From NCBI GenBank assembly GCA_007693505.1, contig REDL01000054.1, positions 43,400 to 107,399 of the forward strand: a stretch of 64,000 nucleotides of DNA. Reading direction: 5' to 3'. A program made the position numbers and the translations under genes. This document shows positions 42,283-49,693 of this stretch, piece by piece (positions within the stretch are counted from its first letter, which is position 1; each line of letters starts with the position of its first letter). This DNA comes from Desulfovibrionales bacterium (GTDB lineage: Bacteria > Desulfobacterota > Desulfovibrionia > Desulfovibrionales > Desulfonatronaceae). Below the pieces are notes generated by a model. That model saw only the letters and a program-made list of their open reading frames with translations. It searched no databases and was not told the origin of the DNA.

Positions 42283-43710
42283 CTAACGGATGCGCAGGGG
42301 CTGATAATTCCCAGGCCAGTGCAGGCAGTCATCCGGAGTGTCCCGCGTGCCTTCCAGGCGGGCCATGTCCAGATGGTTCAGGATCAGCCGTAGCAGTTCC
42401 GTGCCGCGCACGCTGCCCAGGCATCCCCATGCGGCGTGAATTTCATCGAATCTGGCCACCGTGTCTCGTCTGACTCCGGTACCGTGCAGGAGGAGCGGAA
42501 CGGGTTCCCCAGAGTGAATCATGTTCCCGGAACTGGGGGTGGAGTGGTCCGCGGTGACAGCTATCAAGAGATCCGGGAGGCCCGGACGCCCTAGCAGCGC
42601 TTGGTGCACAGTACCCAAGGCCTTATCCAGGGCCTCGATCACCGTTTTCTTGAGCAACGGATCCTTGGCATGGGCCGCTTCGTCCGGAGCCTTGGTATGC
42701 AGGTGGATGAAGTCGTATTTTTCAAGGAGTCCGGGCACGGCGGCCAGATCATGGGCAACGTCCGCCTGCAGGTTTCCGGTGTCCAGTGGTGCGTGCCAAC
42801 CCATTTCCAGATACCGGGCCAGGCCCCGAAATACCGCACCCGATGCAATGCTCAGGCCTCGCAGGCCGAAACGCCGGGTAAACGGCGTGACCGAGCGCAT
42901 TCTCCCGGCGCGCTGGGTAACCAGGCCCGTGACCGGTGGCAGGCCGGCCTCTTCGCGGCGGGCATTCAGCGGGTGTGTTTGCAGGGTATGCCAGACATGC
43001 AGAAGATAGGCCCGGAGGACTGAGGCTGTTTTTTGAGCTGCTTTTTGGGCAGTCTTCCGGGCTCTCTTTTGAGCTGTCTCTTGGGCAAACGTCTCTGCAC
43101 AGTCTCCGGCATCCGTCCCATCTGTTCCATCCCCTTCAGGTTCCCTGGAATGACCCAAGGCCAGGGGCAAAAGATCCGGCAGGAAGCATCCGGCGCGCAT
43201 TGGTCCGGTGTCCGTGATGTCCGGCGAAACGTCCCCGGAAAGGATCAGCACGCCGAAGACGCCCTTGACCGGGACGTATTTGATCCGGATGCCTTCCTGA
43301 TCCCATGTGGGCATTGCTCCAACCAGGGCGGCGACATCCTCCTTGCTGACCTGAGGCACGTCCTGGACCAGAGCCAGGCAGCCGTCCCGTTCCTCCAGGG
43401 CCGCGAAATGCGCCAGAACCGCCACCTCCTTGGAGTCCAGATCAATTCCGGCTCCCAGGGCTTCCAGGGGGCCTCGCCCCGGGAAATCCCGCCGTTCATA
43501 GCCGAACATGGCGAAGTGGGCCGTTTCACTGGGCAGGGCCTCGCCCAATGTTCCAGCGTGATACAGTCCATTGGCCCCGGTGCGGGCCAGGTTATCCAGA
43601 TGAGGGGTGTGGGCGGCCTGGAGCGGTGTCTGCCACCCCAGGGTCTGATGGGAACGGTCTCCCAGCCCATCCAGGACAATCATCAGGCATTTATCAGGCA
43701 TAGCGGACAT
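42283..43710 (-). CDS. apgM: Cofactor-independent phosphoglycerate mutase (archaeal type)
   Basis: 475 residues of the alkaline-phosphatase superfamily: MIVLDGLGDRSHQTLGWQTP, the nucleophile Ser in LPSETAHFAMFGYERRDFPG, HLHTKAPDEAAHAKDPLLKK and VTADHSTPSSGNMIHSGEPV, which match the ApgM metal-binding sites. It interconverts 2- and 3-phosphoglycerate. An odd insert of about 40 residues near position 200 is made of repeated AQK/ARK units (ETAQKRARKTAQKAAQKTAS), probably from repeat expansion. It starts 18 bases after the isomerase stop and ends 25 bases before nadM. Confidence 0.85.
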   Translation of the reverse strand: MSAMPDKCLMIVLDGLGDRSHQTLGWQTPLQAAHTPHLDNLARTGANGLYHAGTLGEALPSETAHFAMFGYERRDFPGRGPLEALGAGIDLDSKEVAVLAHFAALEERDGCLALVQDVPQVSKEDVAALVGAMPTWDQEGIRIKYVPVKGVFGVLILSGDVSPDITDTGPMRAGCFLPDLLPLALGHSREPEGDGTDGTDAGDCAETFAQETAQKRARKTAQKAAQKTASVLRAYLLHVWHTLQTHPLNARREEAGLPPVTGLVTQRAGRMRSVTPFTRRFGLRGLSIASGAVFRGLARYLEMGWHAPLDTGNLQADVAHDLAAVPGLLEKYDFIHLHTKAPDEAAHAKDPLLKKTVIEALDKALGTVHQALLGRPGLPDLLIAVTADHSTPSSGNMIHSGEPVPLLLHGTGVRRDTVARFDEIHAAWGCLGSVRGTELLRLILNHLDMARLEGTRDTPDDCLHWPGNYQPLRIR

Positions 43711-43728
43711 ACTCGGCTGGCGGAGTTG

Positions 43729-44658
43729 TCATCCACCATGGATTTGTTTTGGAACAGGGCCGGTAAGGGAGGACAATGAACGCGGGACTAGGGCGTGAAG
43801 GGGCAAGGGGGTGATTTGATGTCCGGCTGGCCGGTCATGCCCGGTCGCGTCGGCCGCGACAAGGGCCTGCCGGATCAGCGCTCTGTTGGCTTCGGCGTGT
43901 GCCGGGTTCTGTAGCTCAATGGTCCACCAGGCGCATTCAGCCCGCGGGAGGCTGGCGATGAGCGGCTGGAGTGGGGCGATATCCTCGATGGGATGGTGGC
44001 CTTTTTCGTCTTCGCGGCCGTAGATGTGCAGTCCATGAAGACGGCTTTTGAAGAGTTCCACGAAGCCTTGTGCTGAACATCGGCCGCTACGTGCAGCCTC
44101 CGAGCCCAGGGCGTGGCCCACATCCAAGGTGATCATCGCCTCGGCTGTCTCGGCCCAGCGCAGGATGTTCGCCGGTTCGCTGGAAGGCCCAAGCCGCAGA
44201 TTCTCCAGACAGACCACGATTCCCAGATCCCTGCCATGCTCCACAAGCCGGGCCAGGTTTTCCATGAACGTCGGCTCATGCACCGGTAAAGTCGGATCAA
44301 GGCCGGTGTGCACTGTGACAACAGGGTCACCTTGCCCGTCCATGGCCCGCAGGGTGCGCAGGTGCACCTCCAGGGATCGCTCAGCCCGAACCGGATCGGC
44401 GTGACCCAGCTCATGCTCGAAATACCTGGTATGAAACCGGACACGCAGACCGGCCCGGAGAAAGGGGTGAACCATCTCCGGCAGCCGGTCCAGTTGGTTT
44501 GGGTCCGGTGAAAACTCCACAGCCTCGGCCTGCTCCGTCACCCAGTGCAATCTGGAAGCCGGGTCCGATGCGGACGCGGGAAAGGCCAAAGTCGGAAAAT
44601 GATTCAGGGGGGATCCATGCATGTCGAGTGCGGGGACGAGACTTTTTTGACGGCCCAT
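43729..44658 (-). CDS. Sugar-phosphate isomerase/epimerase-like TIM barrel (AP endonuclease 2 family)
   Basis: About 309 residues with the xylose-isomerase-like barrel: AEAVEFSPDPNQLDRLPEMV, VRFHTRYFEHELGHADPVRA, CLENLRLGPSSEPANILRWA, AMITLDVGHALGSEAARSGR and HIYGREDEKGHHPIEDIAPL. The His, Glu and Asp metal ligands are present. The substrate is unknown. The start is uncertain: TTG 44682, ATG 44658 and ATG 44625 are all possible and none has a clear ribosome binding site. It heads the isomerase-apgM-nadM operon. Confidence 0.75.
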   Translation of the reverse strand: MGRQKSLVPALDMHGSPLNHFPTLAFPASASDPASRLHWVTEQAEAVEFSPDPNQLDRLPEMVHPFLRAGLRVRFHTRYFEHELGHADPVRAERSLEVHLRTLRAMDGQGDPVVTVHTGLDPTLPVHEPTFMENLARLVEHGRDLGIVVCLENLRLGPSSEPANILRWAETAEAMITLDVGHALGSEAARSGRCSAQGFVELFKSRLHGLHIYGREDEKGHHPIEDIAPLQPLIASLPRAECAWWTIELQNPAHAEANRALIRQALVAADATGHDRPAGHQITPLPLHALVPRSLSSLTGPVPKQIHGG

Positions 44659-44863
44659 TTTAAGGCCCACATAAAGACGCAAGGTGATATCCGGCCGAAG
44701 GGTGTATTGTGGTCAATCGTTAAAATACCCTGAAACAGCCAAAACCAGCAAGAGATATTTTCTATTGAAAAGTGCATTATCCATTTATTTTTTCAATTTG
44801 ACATTCTTGGATGGAATCATTCTAAACTGTGGGAATAAACACGGCTTTCAACGGGGAGAGGAC

Positions 44864-45151
44864 ATGTCGCGAGAAACACCTGGAAACGCTCCCTCTGCGG
44901 GCGCTCATCCCCGGGAATGGGAATTTGACGAAGAATTTGACGGTGGAGAGGAGACATGCGGGCGGGTGATCATCAACCTGTACACGTACCTGCTCCCCAT
45001 GTCCCCGGGAACCAGGGTAATGCTCATTTCCCAGGACCCGGCAGCGCCCATCGAGTTTCCGGCCTGGTGCCGCATGACCAGAAACACTCTTCTGGACATG
45101 CGCCACCCCTATTATCTCATTGAGTACAAACCTGAACAGAAAAAGGAGTGA
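44864..45151 (+). CDS. TusA-like sulfur-carrier protein, divergent
   Basis: 95 residues: an acidic N-terminus of ~30, then a TusA/SirA-like fold (CGRVIINLYTYLLPMSPGTR, VMLISQDPAAPIEFPAWCRM, MRHPYYLIEYKPE). The CPxP of TusA is reduced to a single Cys followed by Gly (E-T-C-G-R). TusA proteins carry persulfide sulfur between enzymes in the cytoplasm. GGGGAGAGG precedes the ATG at 44864. First gene of the sulfur-carrier/MetE-like/FeS cluster; a second TusA-like domain occurs in the third gene. Confidence 0.68.
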   Translation: MSRETPGNAPSAGAHPREWEFDEEFDGGEETCGRVIINLYTYLLPMSPGTRVMLISQDPAAPIEFPAWCRMTRNTLLDMRHPYYLIEYKPEQKKE

Positions 45152-45155
45152 TTCC

Positions 45156-45521
45156 ATGGCAAACAGATTTTGCGTGACCATCAACCATTGCCGCACTGAC
45201 GGCGACAAGGCCACCCTGGGCTTCGTGGTGGCCAATGCCGCTCAGGGCAGCGAGAAGGAAACCATGATTTTTCTGAGCACGGACGGCGTCTACTGCGCGG
45301 TCAAGGGAGAGGCGGAAAAGATCGATGAAGGCGCACCTTTTGCCCCGCTCAAGGAGCTGATCACCAAGTTCGTCAATGCCGGTGGGAAAATCTATGTCTG
45401 CACACCCTGCCTGAAAAAGCGCGGCCTGTCCGAGGCCGACCTGATCGAGGGCTCGGTCCCGGCCGGCGGTGCGGCACTGGTGGAATGGTTGTCCGCGGAT
45501 CCGGCCTGCGTGGCGTATTGA
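45156..45521 (+). CDS. DsrE-like sulfur-relay protein
   Basis: 121 residues of the DsrE/DsrF fold: FCVTINHCRTDGDKATLGFV, FLSTDGVYCAVKGEAEKIDE, FVNAGGKIYVCTPCLKKRGL, VPAGGAALVEWLSADPAC. Two cysteines sit in VCTPCLKKR where DsrE-type proteins hold the persulfide. AAGGAG precedes the ATG, four bases after the TusA-like stop. Pairing of a TusA-like and a DsrE-like protein is typical of sulfur transfer. The 170-base spacer that follows contains a short GGAATGCG-type hairpin near 45568. Confidence 0.78.
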   Translation: MANRFCVTINHCRTDGDKATLGFVVANAAQGSEKETMIFLSTDGVYCAVKGEAEKIDEGAPFAPLKELITKFVNAGGKIYVCTPCLKKRGLSEADLIEGSVPAGGAALVEWLSADPACVAY

Positions 45522-45693
45522 GTCAAAAGACAGAAGCTGAAAGCAAGAATTCAGAATTCAGGGGGCGGAATGCGCATGCGTTCCGTTGCCTGTGGATGCC
45601 GTGGAGAAGCGGGTGCTTCGTTAGGTTTGGAGCCACGCGAAGCGCCCGCCCTCTTCGGCCCTGCATCAAGAATTCCATGGAGGAGTGATTTGC

Positions 45694-46461
45694 ATGTCTG
45701 CAATCAATGACCAGGTTGACTTGGCCGCGCTTCAGCCCGCGCGGATCTTTGACGGCGGCGATCTGGACTGCGGGTCCGGGTTGATTCTCCTGATCCGGGA
45801 AAACATGCTCCAGACAGGGGTGGGAGAGGTTCTGGAGATGCGCAGTCGGGAGCCCACGGTCAACGACGACCTGCCGCCCTGGTGCCGGATGGCCGGGCAC
45901 GCGTATTTGGGCCGTTTGGAGGGGCCGGGATATGCCCGCTATTTTTTGCGCCGCGGGGAGCCCAAGACGGATCAGGCCACTCCTTCCGACGGCCAAGCCC
46001 TGGCCGAGGACAAGAAAAAGGCCACTGAGTACGAGTGGCGGATGCGGGTTCGGTCCACGGGCAATCTGAAGAGCACGGTCTATTGTCGGAATTTTTCCTG
46101 GGACTTGGGGCAGCCAGCCAGCTTCAAGGACAAGGACGCCCACCCCTGCGCCGTGGAAGCCCTGCTGGGCGCCCTGGGCGGGGCGCTTTCCAGCGGTTTT
46201 GCCACAGATTGCGCTCGGGAGGGACTGGAGGTGGATGATGTGGAAATCACGGTCCGCGGCAAGCTGCACAACATTCTGGCGCACATGGGCCTGGAAGAGG
46301 GTGATCCGTCTTTCGCGGGCATTGAGGTGAAATGCTTCGCTTCGACCATGGACGACGAAGCCAAGGTTCGTGAGGTCTGGAGCCAAACCGTGGCCCGCTC
46401 GCCCATTGCGGCCACGCTGGCAAAGGCGGTTGATTTGAACATCAAATTCGCGGTGGTGTGA
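45694..46461 (+). CDS. TusA-like domain fused to OsmC-like domain
   Basis: 255 residues in two parts. Residues 1-85 resemble TusA (FDGGDLDCGSGLILLIRENM, VNDDLPPWCRMAGHAYLG), again with a single Cys (DCGSG). Residues ~125-255 are OsmC-like (CRNFSWDLGQPASFKDKDAH, HPCAVEALLGALGGALSSGF, VEITVRGKLHNILAHMGLEE), with the C of HPCAVEALL as the probable peroxidatic thiol. The C-terminus resembles the OsmC proteins linked to sulfur transfer rather than peroxide defence. GGAGGAG precedes the ATG; its stop lies just before the MetE-like start, so they are coupled. Confidence 0.75.
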   Translation: MSAINDQVDLAALQPARIFDGGDLDCGSGLILLIRENMLQTGVGEVLEMRSREPTVNDDLPPWCRMAGHAYLGRLEGPGYARYFLRRGEPKTDQATPSDGQALAEDKKKATEYEWRMRVRSTGNLKSTVYCRNFSWDLGQPASFKDKDAHPCAVEALLGALGGALSSGFATDCAREGLEVDDVEITVRGKLHNILAHMGLEEGDPSFAGIEVKCFASTMDDEAKVREVWSQTVARSPIAATLAKAVDLNIKFAVV

Positions 46462-46463
46462 TC

Positions 46464-47651
46464 ATGTTTACGACAACCCAAGTCGGTAGCTGGCCCCGGT
46501 CCAAAATCATGCTCAAGGCCTTGCGCGACCGTCGCTTGGAACGGATGTCCCAGGCCGATTTCACCGCCGTGGCCGACGAGGAGGTCCGACGTACCGTGCG
46601 CATCCAGGAGGAGGCCGGCCTGGACATTGTGGTGGACGGGGAACATCGCCGGGATAATTTCTACTCTTTTATCACGGAAAAGGTGTCCGGAACCAGGCTG
46701 ATGAGTCTGGCCGAGATGCTGGACGAGGTGGAGGACAAGTCCGGGTTCGAGGAACTGTTGAGTACACTGGACGTACCGGCCTCGGCCATCCGCAACCCCA
46801 CCTGCGTGGGGCGGCTGGAGCGGCGCGAGCCCCTGGCCGTGGATGATTTGCGCTTCGTGAAGCAGCTTACGGACAAGCCGGTGAAGATCACGCTGCCCGG
46901 GCCCTACCTGCTCAGCCGGTCCATGTGGGTGCCCAATTATACCAAGAGCGCCTACCGTGACCAAAGCGGGCTTGGCGACGACGTCGTGCGCATCCTGAGA
47001 GACGAGCTGCTGGAACTGGCCGAGGCCGGTTGCGAATTCGTGCAGTTTGACGAGCCGGTGCTCACCGAAGTGGTCATGTCCGCGGAGTGCGGCCGGCGAA
47101 CCTTCATGTGAGCCACTCTGGCCACCCGCCGGGATGTGGGTGTTGAACTGGAGTACGCAGCGGAACTGATCAACCGGATCATCGACGGTATTGCCGCCCC
47201 GCCACGGGGGCCGCGCATCGGTCTGCATATTTGCCGGGGCAACTGGAGCACCCGGGAGGATGTCCTGCTCACCGGAGATTATACCCCTTTGCTGCCGGCC
47301 TTGACCCGGATGCGGGTGCATCAATTCGTGTTGGAATATGCCACGCCGCGGGCCGGAGAGATCGCCGTGGTCGGGGAAGCCCTGTCCGGAGCCGTGCCGG
47401 GGACGGATCGCCCGCGGGAACTGGGTCTGGGCGTGGTCAACCCCCGGACCACGGAAGCCGAGTCCCCCGAGGAGATCGTGGCCAAGGCCGAGCTGGCCCT
47501 GCGCCACTACCGCCCGGAACAAGTGTTCCTGAACACGGATTGCGGCTTCGGCTGCTTCGCCAACCGCTGCGTGAACGTGGAGGAGGTGGCCACGGACAAG
47601 ATCCGGAACATTGTTCTGGCCGCCAGGATGCTCCGGGAGCGATATGGATGA
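46464..47651 (+). CDS. MetE-like cobalamin-independent methyltransferase, probable selenoprotein (TGA at codon 216)
   Basis: Two collinear halves of one COG0620 (core MetE) protein are separated by a single in-frame TGA at 47109-47111. The first half runs TTTQVGSWPRSKIMLKALRD to CGRRTFM. The second continues ATLATRRDVGVELEYAAELI and has all four zinc ligands: His and Cys in LHICRGNWS, Glu in FVLEYATPRAGE, Cys in FLNTDCGFGCF. From memory, relatives read RTFMC here, so TGA replaces Cys. Twelve bases past the TGA, CACCC and GGGTG can form a stem whose 10-base loop starts with G, loosely fitting a bacterial SECIS. The next gene's ATG overlaps the final TGA, implying the second half is translated. 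If no Sec machinery exists, it is a nonsense mutant. Confidence 0.75.
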
Positions 47652-48840
47652 ATCGTTTCCGCGCCGGCTGGAACTGGTCCGGACGGCAAGGGACATCGCT
47701 ACCGGATGTACCGGATGCCGGATCTGTGTCCGTCAGTGCGCCTTTCTGAAAATGAATGCGCCTCCCGGGCAGATAGCTCAGGCCCTGCTGACCGGAACCA
47801 GTCGAACCGACCCGTTTGCGTGTAGCCTGTGCGGCCTGTGCGGGGCGCTTTGTCCGGAAAAGCTGAATCCTATGGGGCTGTTCCTGGAAATGCGCCGGGA
47901 AGCGGCGGACCAGGGCCGTGTGGACTGGAAGCGGTACAAGGCGATTCTGAATTATGAACGGCGCGGGCATTCCGCGCTGTTCAGCTGGTATCCATCCAAG
48001 CCGAGCAGAAACGTCTTTTTCCCCGGCTGCACCCTGCCGGGGACACGACCGAAAATCACCTGGAAATTTTTCGAAGCGTTGCGAACCCTGCATCCGGACA
48101 TGGCCATGGTCCTGGACTGCTGTCACAAGCCGTCCCATGACCTGGGGCGGCAGACTTTTTTTATCGAGCGATTCCAAAGCATCCGCGATCGCCTCCTGGC
48201 CTTGGGCGTGGAACGGGTATTCGTGACCTGTCCCAATTGCCACAAGGTTTTCAAGCAATACGGAGGCGGACTGGAGGTGGTCACCGTCTACGAGGCCTTG
48301 GTCCAAGACCGGAATTTGTGCCGGAATCAGGAACCTGCCCGGGAACTGGACCGGGAGCGGGGACGAAATCAGGACCGGGAGCAGGACCGAGACCAGGAAC
48401 TGGCGCCGGTATCCCCGAAGATCGCTCCGGAAACGACCACCCGGATCACGGTCCACGACCCATGCCCCATGCGGGACGAGGCCGGGACTCATGACGCGGT
48501 ACGTTCGTTGCTCGCCGCCCGCGGATTTGATCTTCGCGAAATGAAGAACAGTCGAACCCGCGCCCTGTGCTGCGGCGAGGGTGGGTCCGTGGGATTCCAT
48601 AACCCGGATCTGGCCGCGACCTGGGCCCAAAAGCGCCGTGCCCAGGCCCGGGGGGATCGCATCGCCACTTACTGCGCCGGGTGCGCCGGATTCCTGAACC
48701 GCGTCACCCCTACGTGCCACCTGGGCGATCTGCTCTTTGATCCCGAAGCCGTCCTGGCCGGCCAGAACAAGCCAGCCAAGCCACCCATCACCTATCTGAA
48801 CCGCTTGCTGCTCAAGCGGCGTCTGAAGCGCTTGTCTTGA
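47644..48840 (+). CDS. HdrD-like iron-sulfur protein with CCG domains
   Basis: 398 residues: two [4Fe-4S] motifs (CTGCRICVRQCAFLK, CSLCGLCGALCPEKL), then two CCG-type regions (FFPGCTLPG...DCCHKP...CPNCHKV; HDPCPMRDEAG...LCCGEGG...YCAGCAGF). It resembles heterodisulfide reductase D or GlpC-like subunits and would reduce or form disulfide-type bonds on small thiols or sulfur carriers. A charged repeat insert (RELDRERGRNQDREQDRDQE) lies between the CCG regions. The ATG at 47644 overlaps the end of the MetE-like gene by 8 bases. Confidence 0.82.
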   Translation: MDESFPRRLELVRTARDIATGCTGCRICVRQCAFLKMNAPPGQIAQALLTGTSRTDPFACSLCGLCGALCPEKLNPMGLFLEMRREAADQGRVDWKRYKAILNYERRGHSALFSWYPSKPSRNVFFPGCTLPGTRPKITWKFFEALRTLHPDMAMVLDCCHKPSHDLGRQTFFIERFQSIRDRLLALGVERVFVTCPNCHKVFKQYGGGLEVVTVYEALVQDRNLCRNQEPARELDRERGRNQDREQDRDQELAPVSPKIAPETTTRITVHDPCPMRDEAGTHDAVRSLLAARGFDLREMKNSRTRALCCGEGGSVGFHNPDLAATWAQKRRAQARGDRIATYCAGCAGFLNRVTPTCHLGDLLFDPEAVLAGQNKPAKPPITYLNRLLLKRRLKRLS

Positions 48841-48908
48841 GTCGAATGCCCTTGGCGGTTTGGCAACTATTTGTCGGGTGATGTCACTTCGCCGTCAGGC
48901 GTGAAGCC

Positions 48909-48943
48909 TTTTGCCTGCCGCATCTTTCCAGCGGAAGGCAAAA
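48909..48943. terminator. Bidirectional terminator
   Basis: TTTTGCCT pairs with AGGCAAAA around an inner CCGC/GCGG stem with a 9-base loop; flanking T and A runs serve both strands. It separates the convergent FeS gene and the metallopeptidase gene. The remaining 48841-49122 spacer has no gene. Confidence 0.7.
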
Positions 48944-49122
48944 ATTCTTCTTGGCGTCCTCCGTGCCTTGAGCGAAGCGGGCGGTTCAAATGTTTTTCAG
49001 TTTGGGTTGCGTGCATGGCCCGCGTTAGGATGCGTGTCCCTATTCATGCACTGGATTCCGGCCTTCTTCGAAATGACTTGTTGTACCGTTCCGTTTCCAA
49101 ACGTCGAGCACAACGGCGCGCG

Positions 49123-49461
49123 TTAGCGTGTTCGCTGGAGCGCAATGGTATGCGCCATGTTCTTCAATTCGATTTCATGGGACTCATACTCGCCCAGATG
49201 GACGCGCATCAGGGTTTTCCAGAGTTTTCCATGGTTTGGGATAGAGAAGTGGAGCAACTCATGGACGATGACGTAGTCCCACAACTCCTGCCTAAGTCCG
49301 AGCAGATCCGTGCTGAAGTTGAGGTGTCCGTTGGTGGAGCAGGAGGCCCATTTACTCCGCATCGGGCGCACGCCAAGCCAAACCACATCAACGTCCAGTT
49401 TTTTCGCCCAGTGAAGGACTCGATCTTTAAATGCGCGTTTTAGATCCAGTGCCGCCATCAC
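49123..49461 (-). CDS. YgjP/SprT-like zinc metallopeptidase (DUF45 type)
   Basis: 112 residues with the gluzincin motif HELLHFSIPNHGKLWKTLM and the upstream RSKWASCSTNGHLNFSTDLL typical of YgjP-type M48-like proteins. Members of this family often accompany type I restriction-modification systems, and this one lies at the 3' end of the hsd island on the same strand. It is shorter than stand-alone YgjP (~230 residues) but keeps the whole catalytic segment. A MITE-like repeat separates it from hsdR. Confidence 0.78.
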   Translation of the reverse strand: MMAALDLKRAFKDRVLHWAKKLDVDVVWLGVRPMRSKWASCSTNGHLNFSTDLLGLRQELWDYVIVHELLHFSIPNHGKLWKTLMRVHLGEYESHEIELKNMAHTIALQRTR

Positions 49462-49470
49462 GTTACCTAA

Positions 49471-49690
49471 ATGTTGAAAAGTCCTTATCCGGCAGTCCGT
49501 TCGAAAACCTCAAGTGCAAGAAGCAAAAAAAGCTACCGGACACGTCCTGTGTCCGGCCCTCCCGGGCTGTGGCTTCGCCACATTTTCGATTTGCCGTCCT
49601 GGCAATCGAATCAAGGTCGAAGCGTATTTCTTCATACGTGAGAGTTTGCGCTTTTTGCGGCGACGCGGCAATTGGGAGTTTTTCAACGAA
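49471..49690 (+). repeat. MITE-like dispersed repeat, copy 2
   Basis: A 220-bp element nearly identical to copy 1, with ends ATGTTGAAAAGTCC and GAGTTTTTCAACGAATTG. It abuts the hsdR stop codon and separates it from the metallopeptidase gene, so it was inserted between two genes that are usually cotranscribed. Confidence 0.8.
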
Positions 49691-49693
49691 TTG

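Noticed and set aside
46080..47696. A 538-codon minus-strand frame spanning the MetE-like TGA region
   Set aside because: It might have suggested that the MetE-like halves are noise, but those halves match a known family with catalytic ligands and the antisense frame matches nothing.
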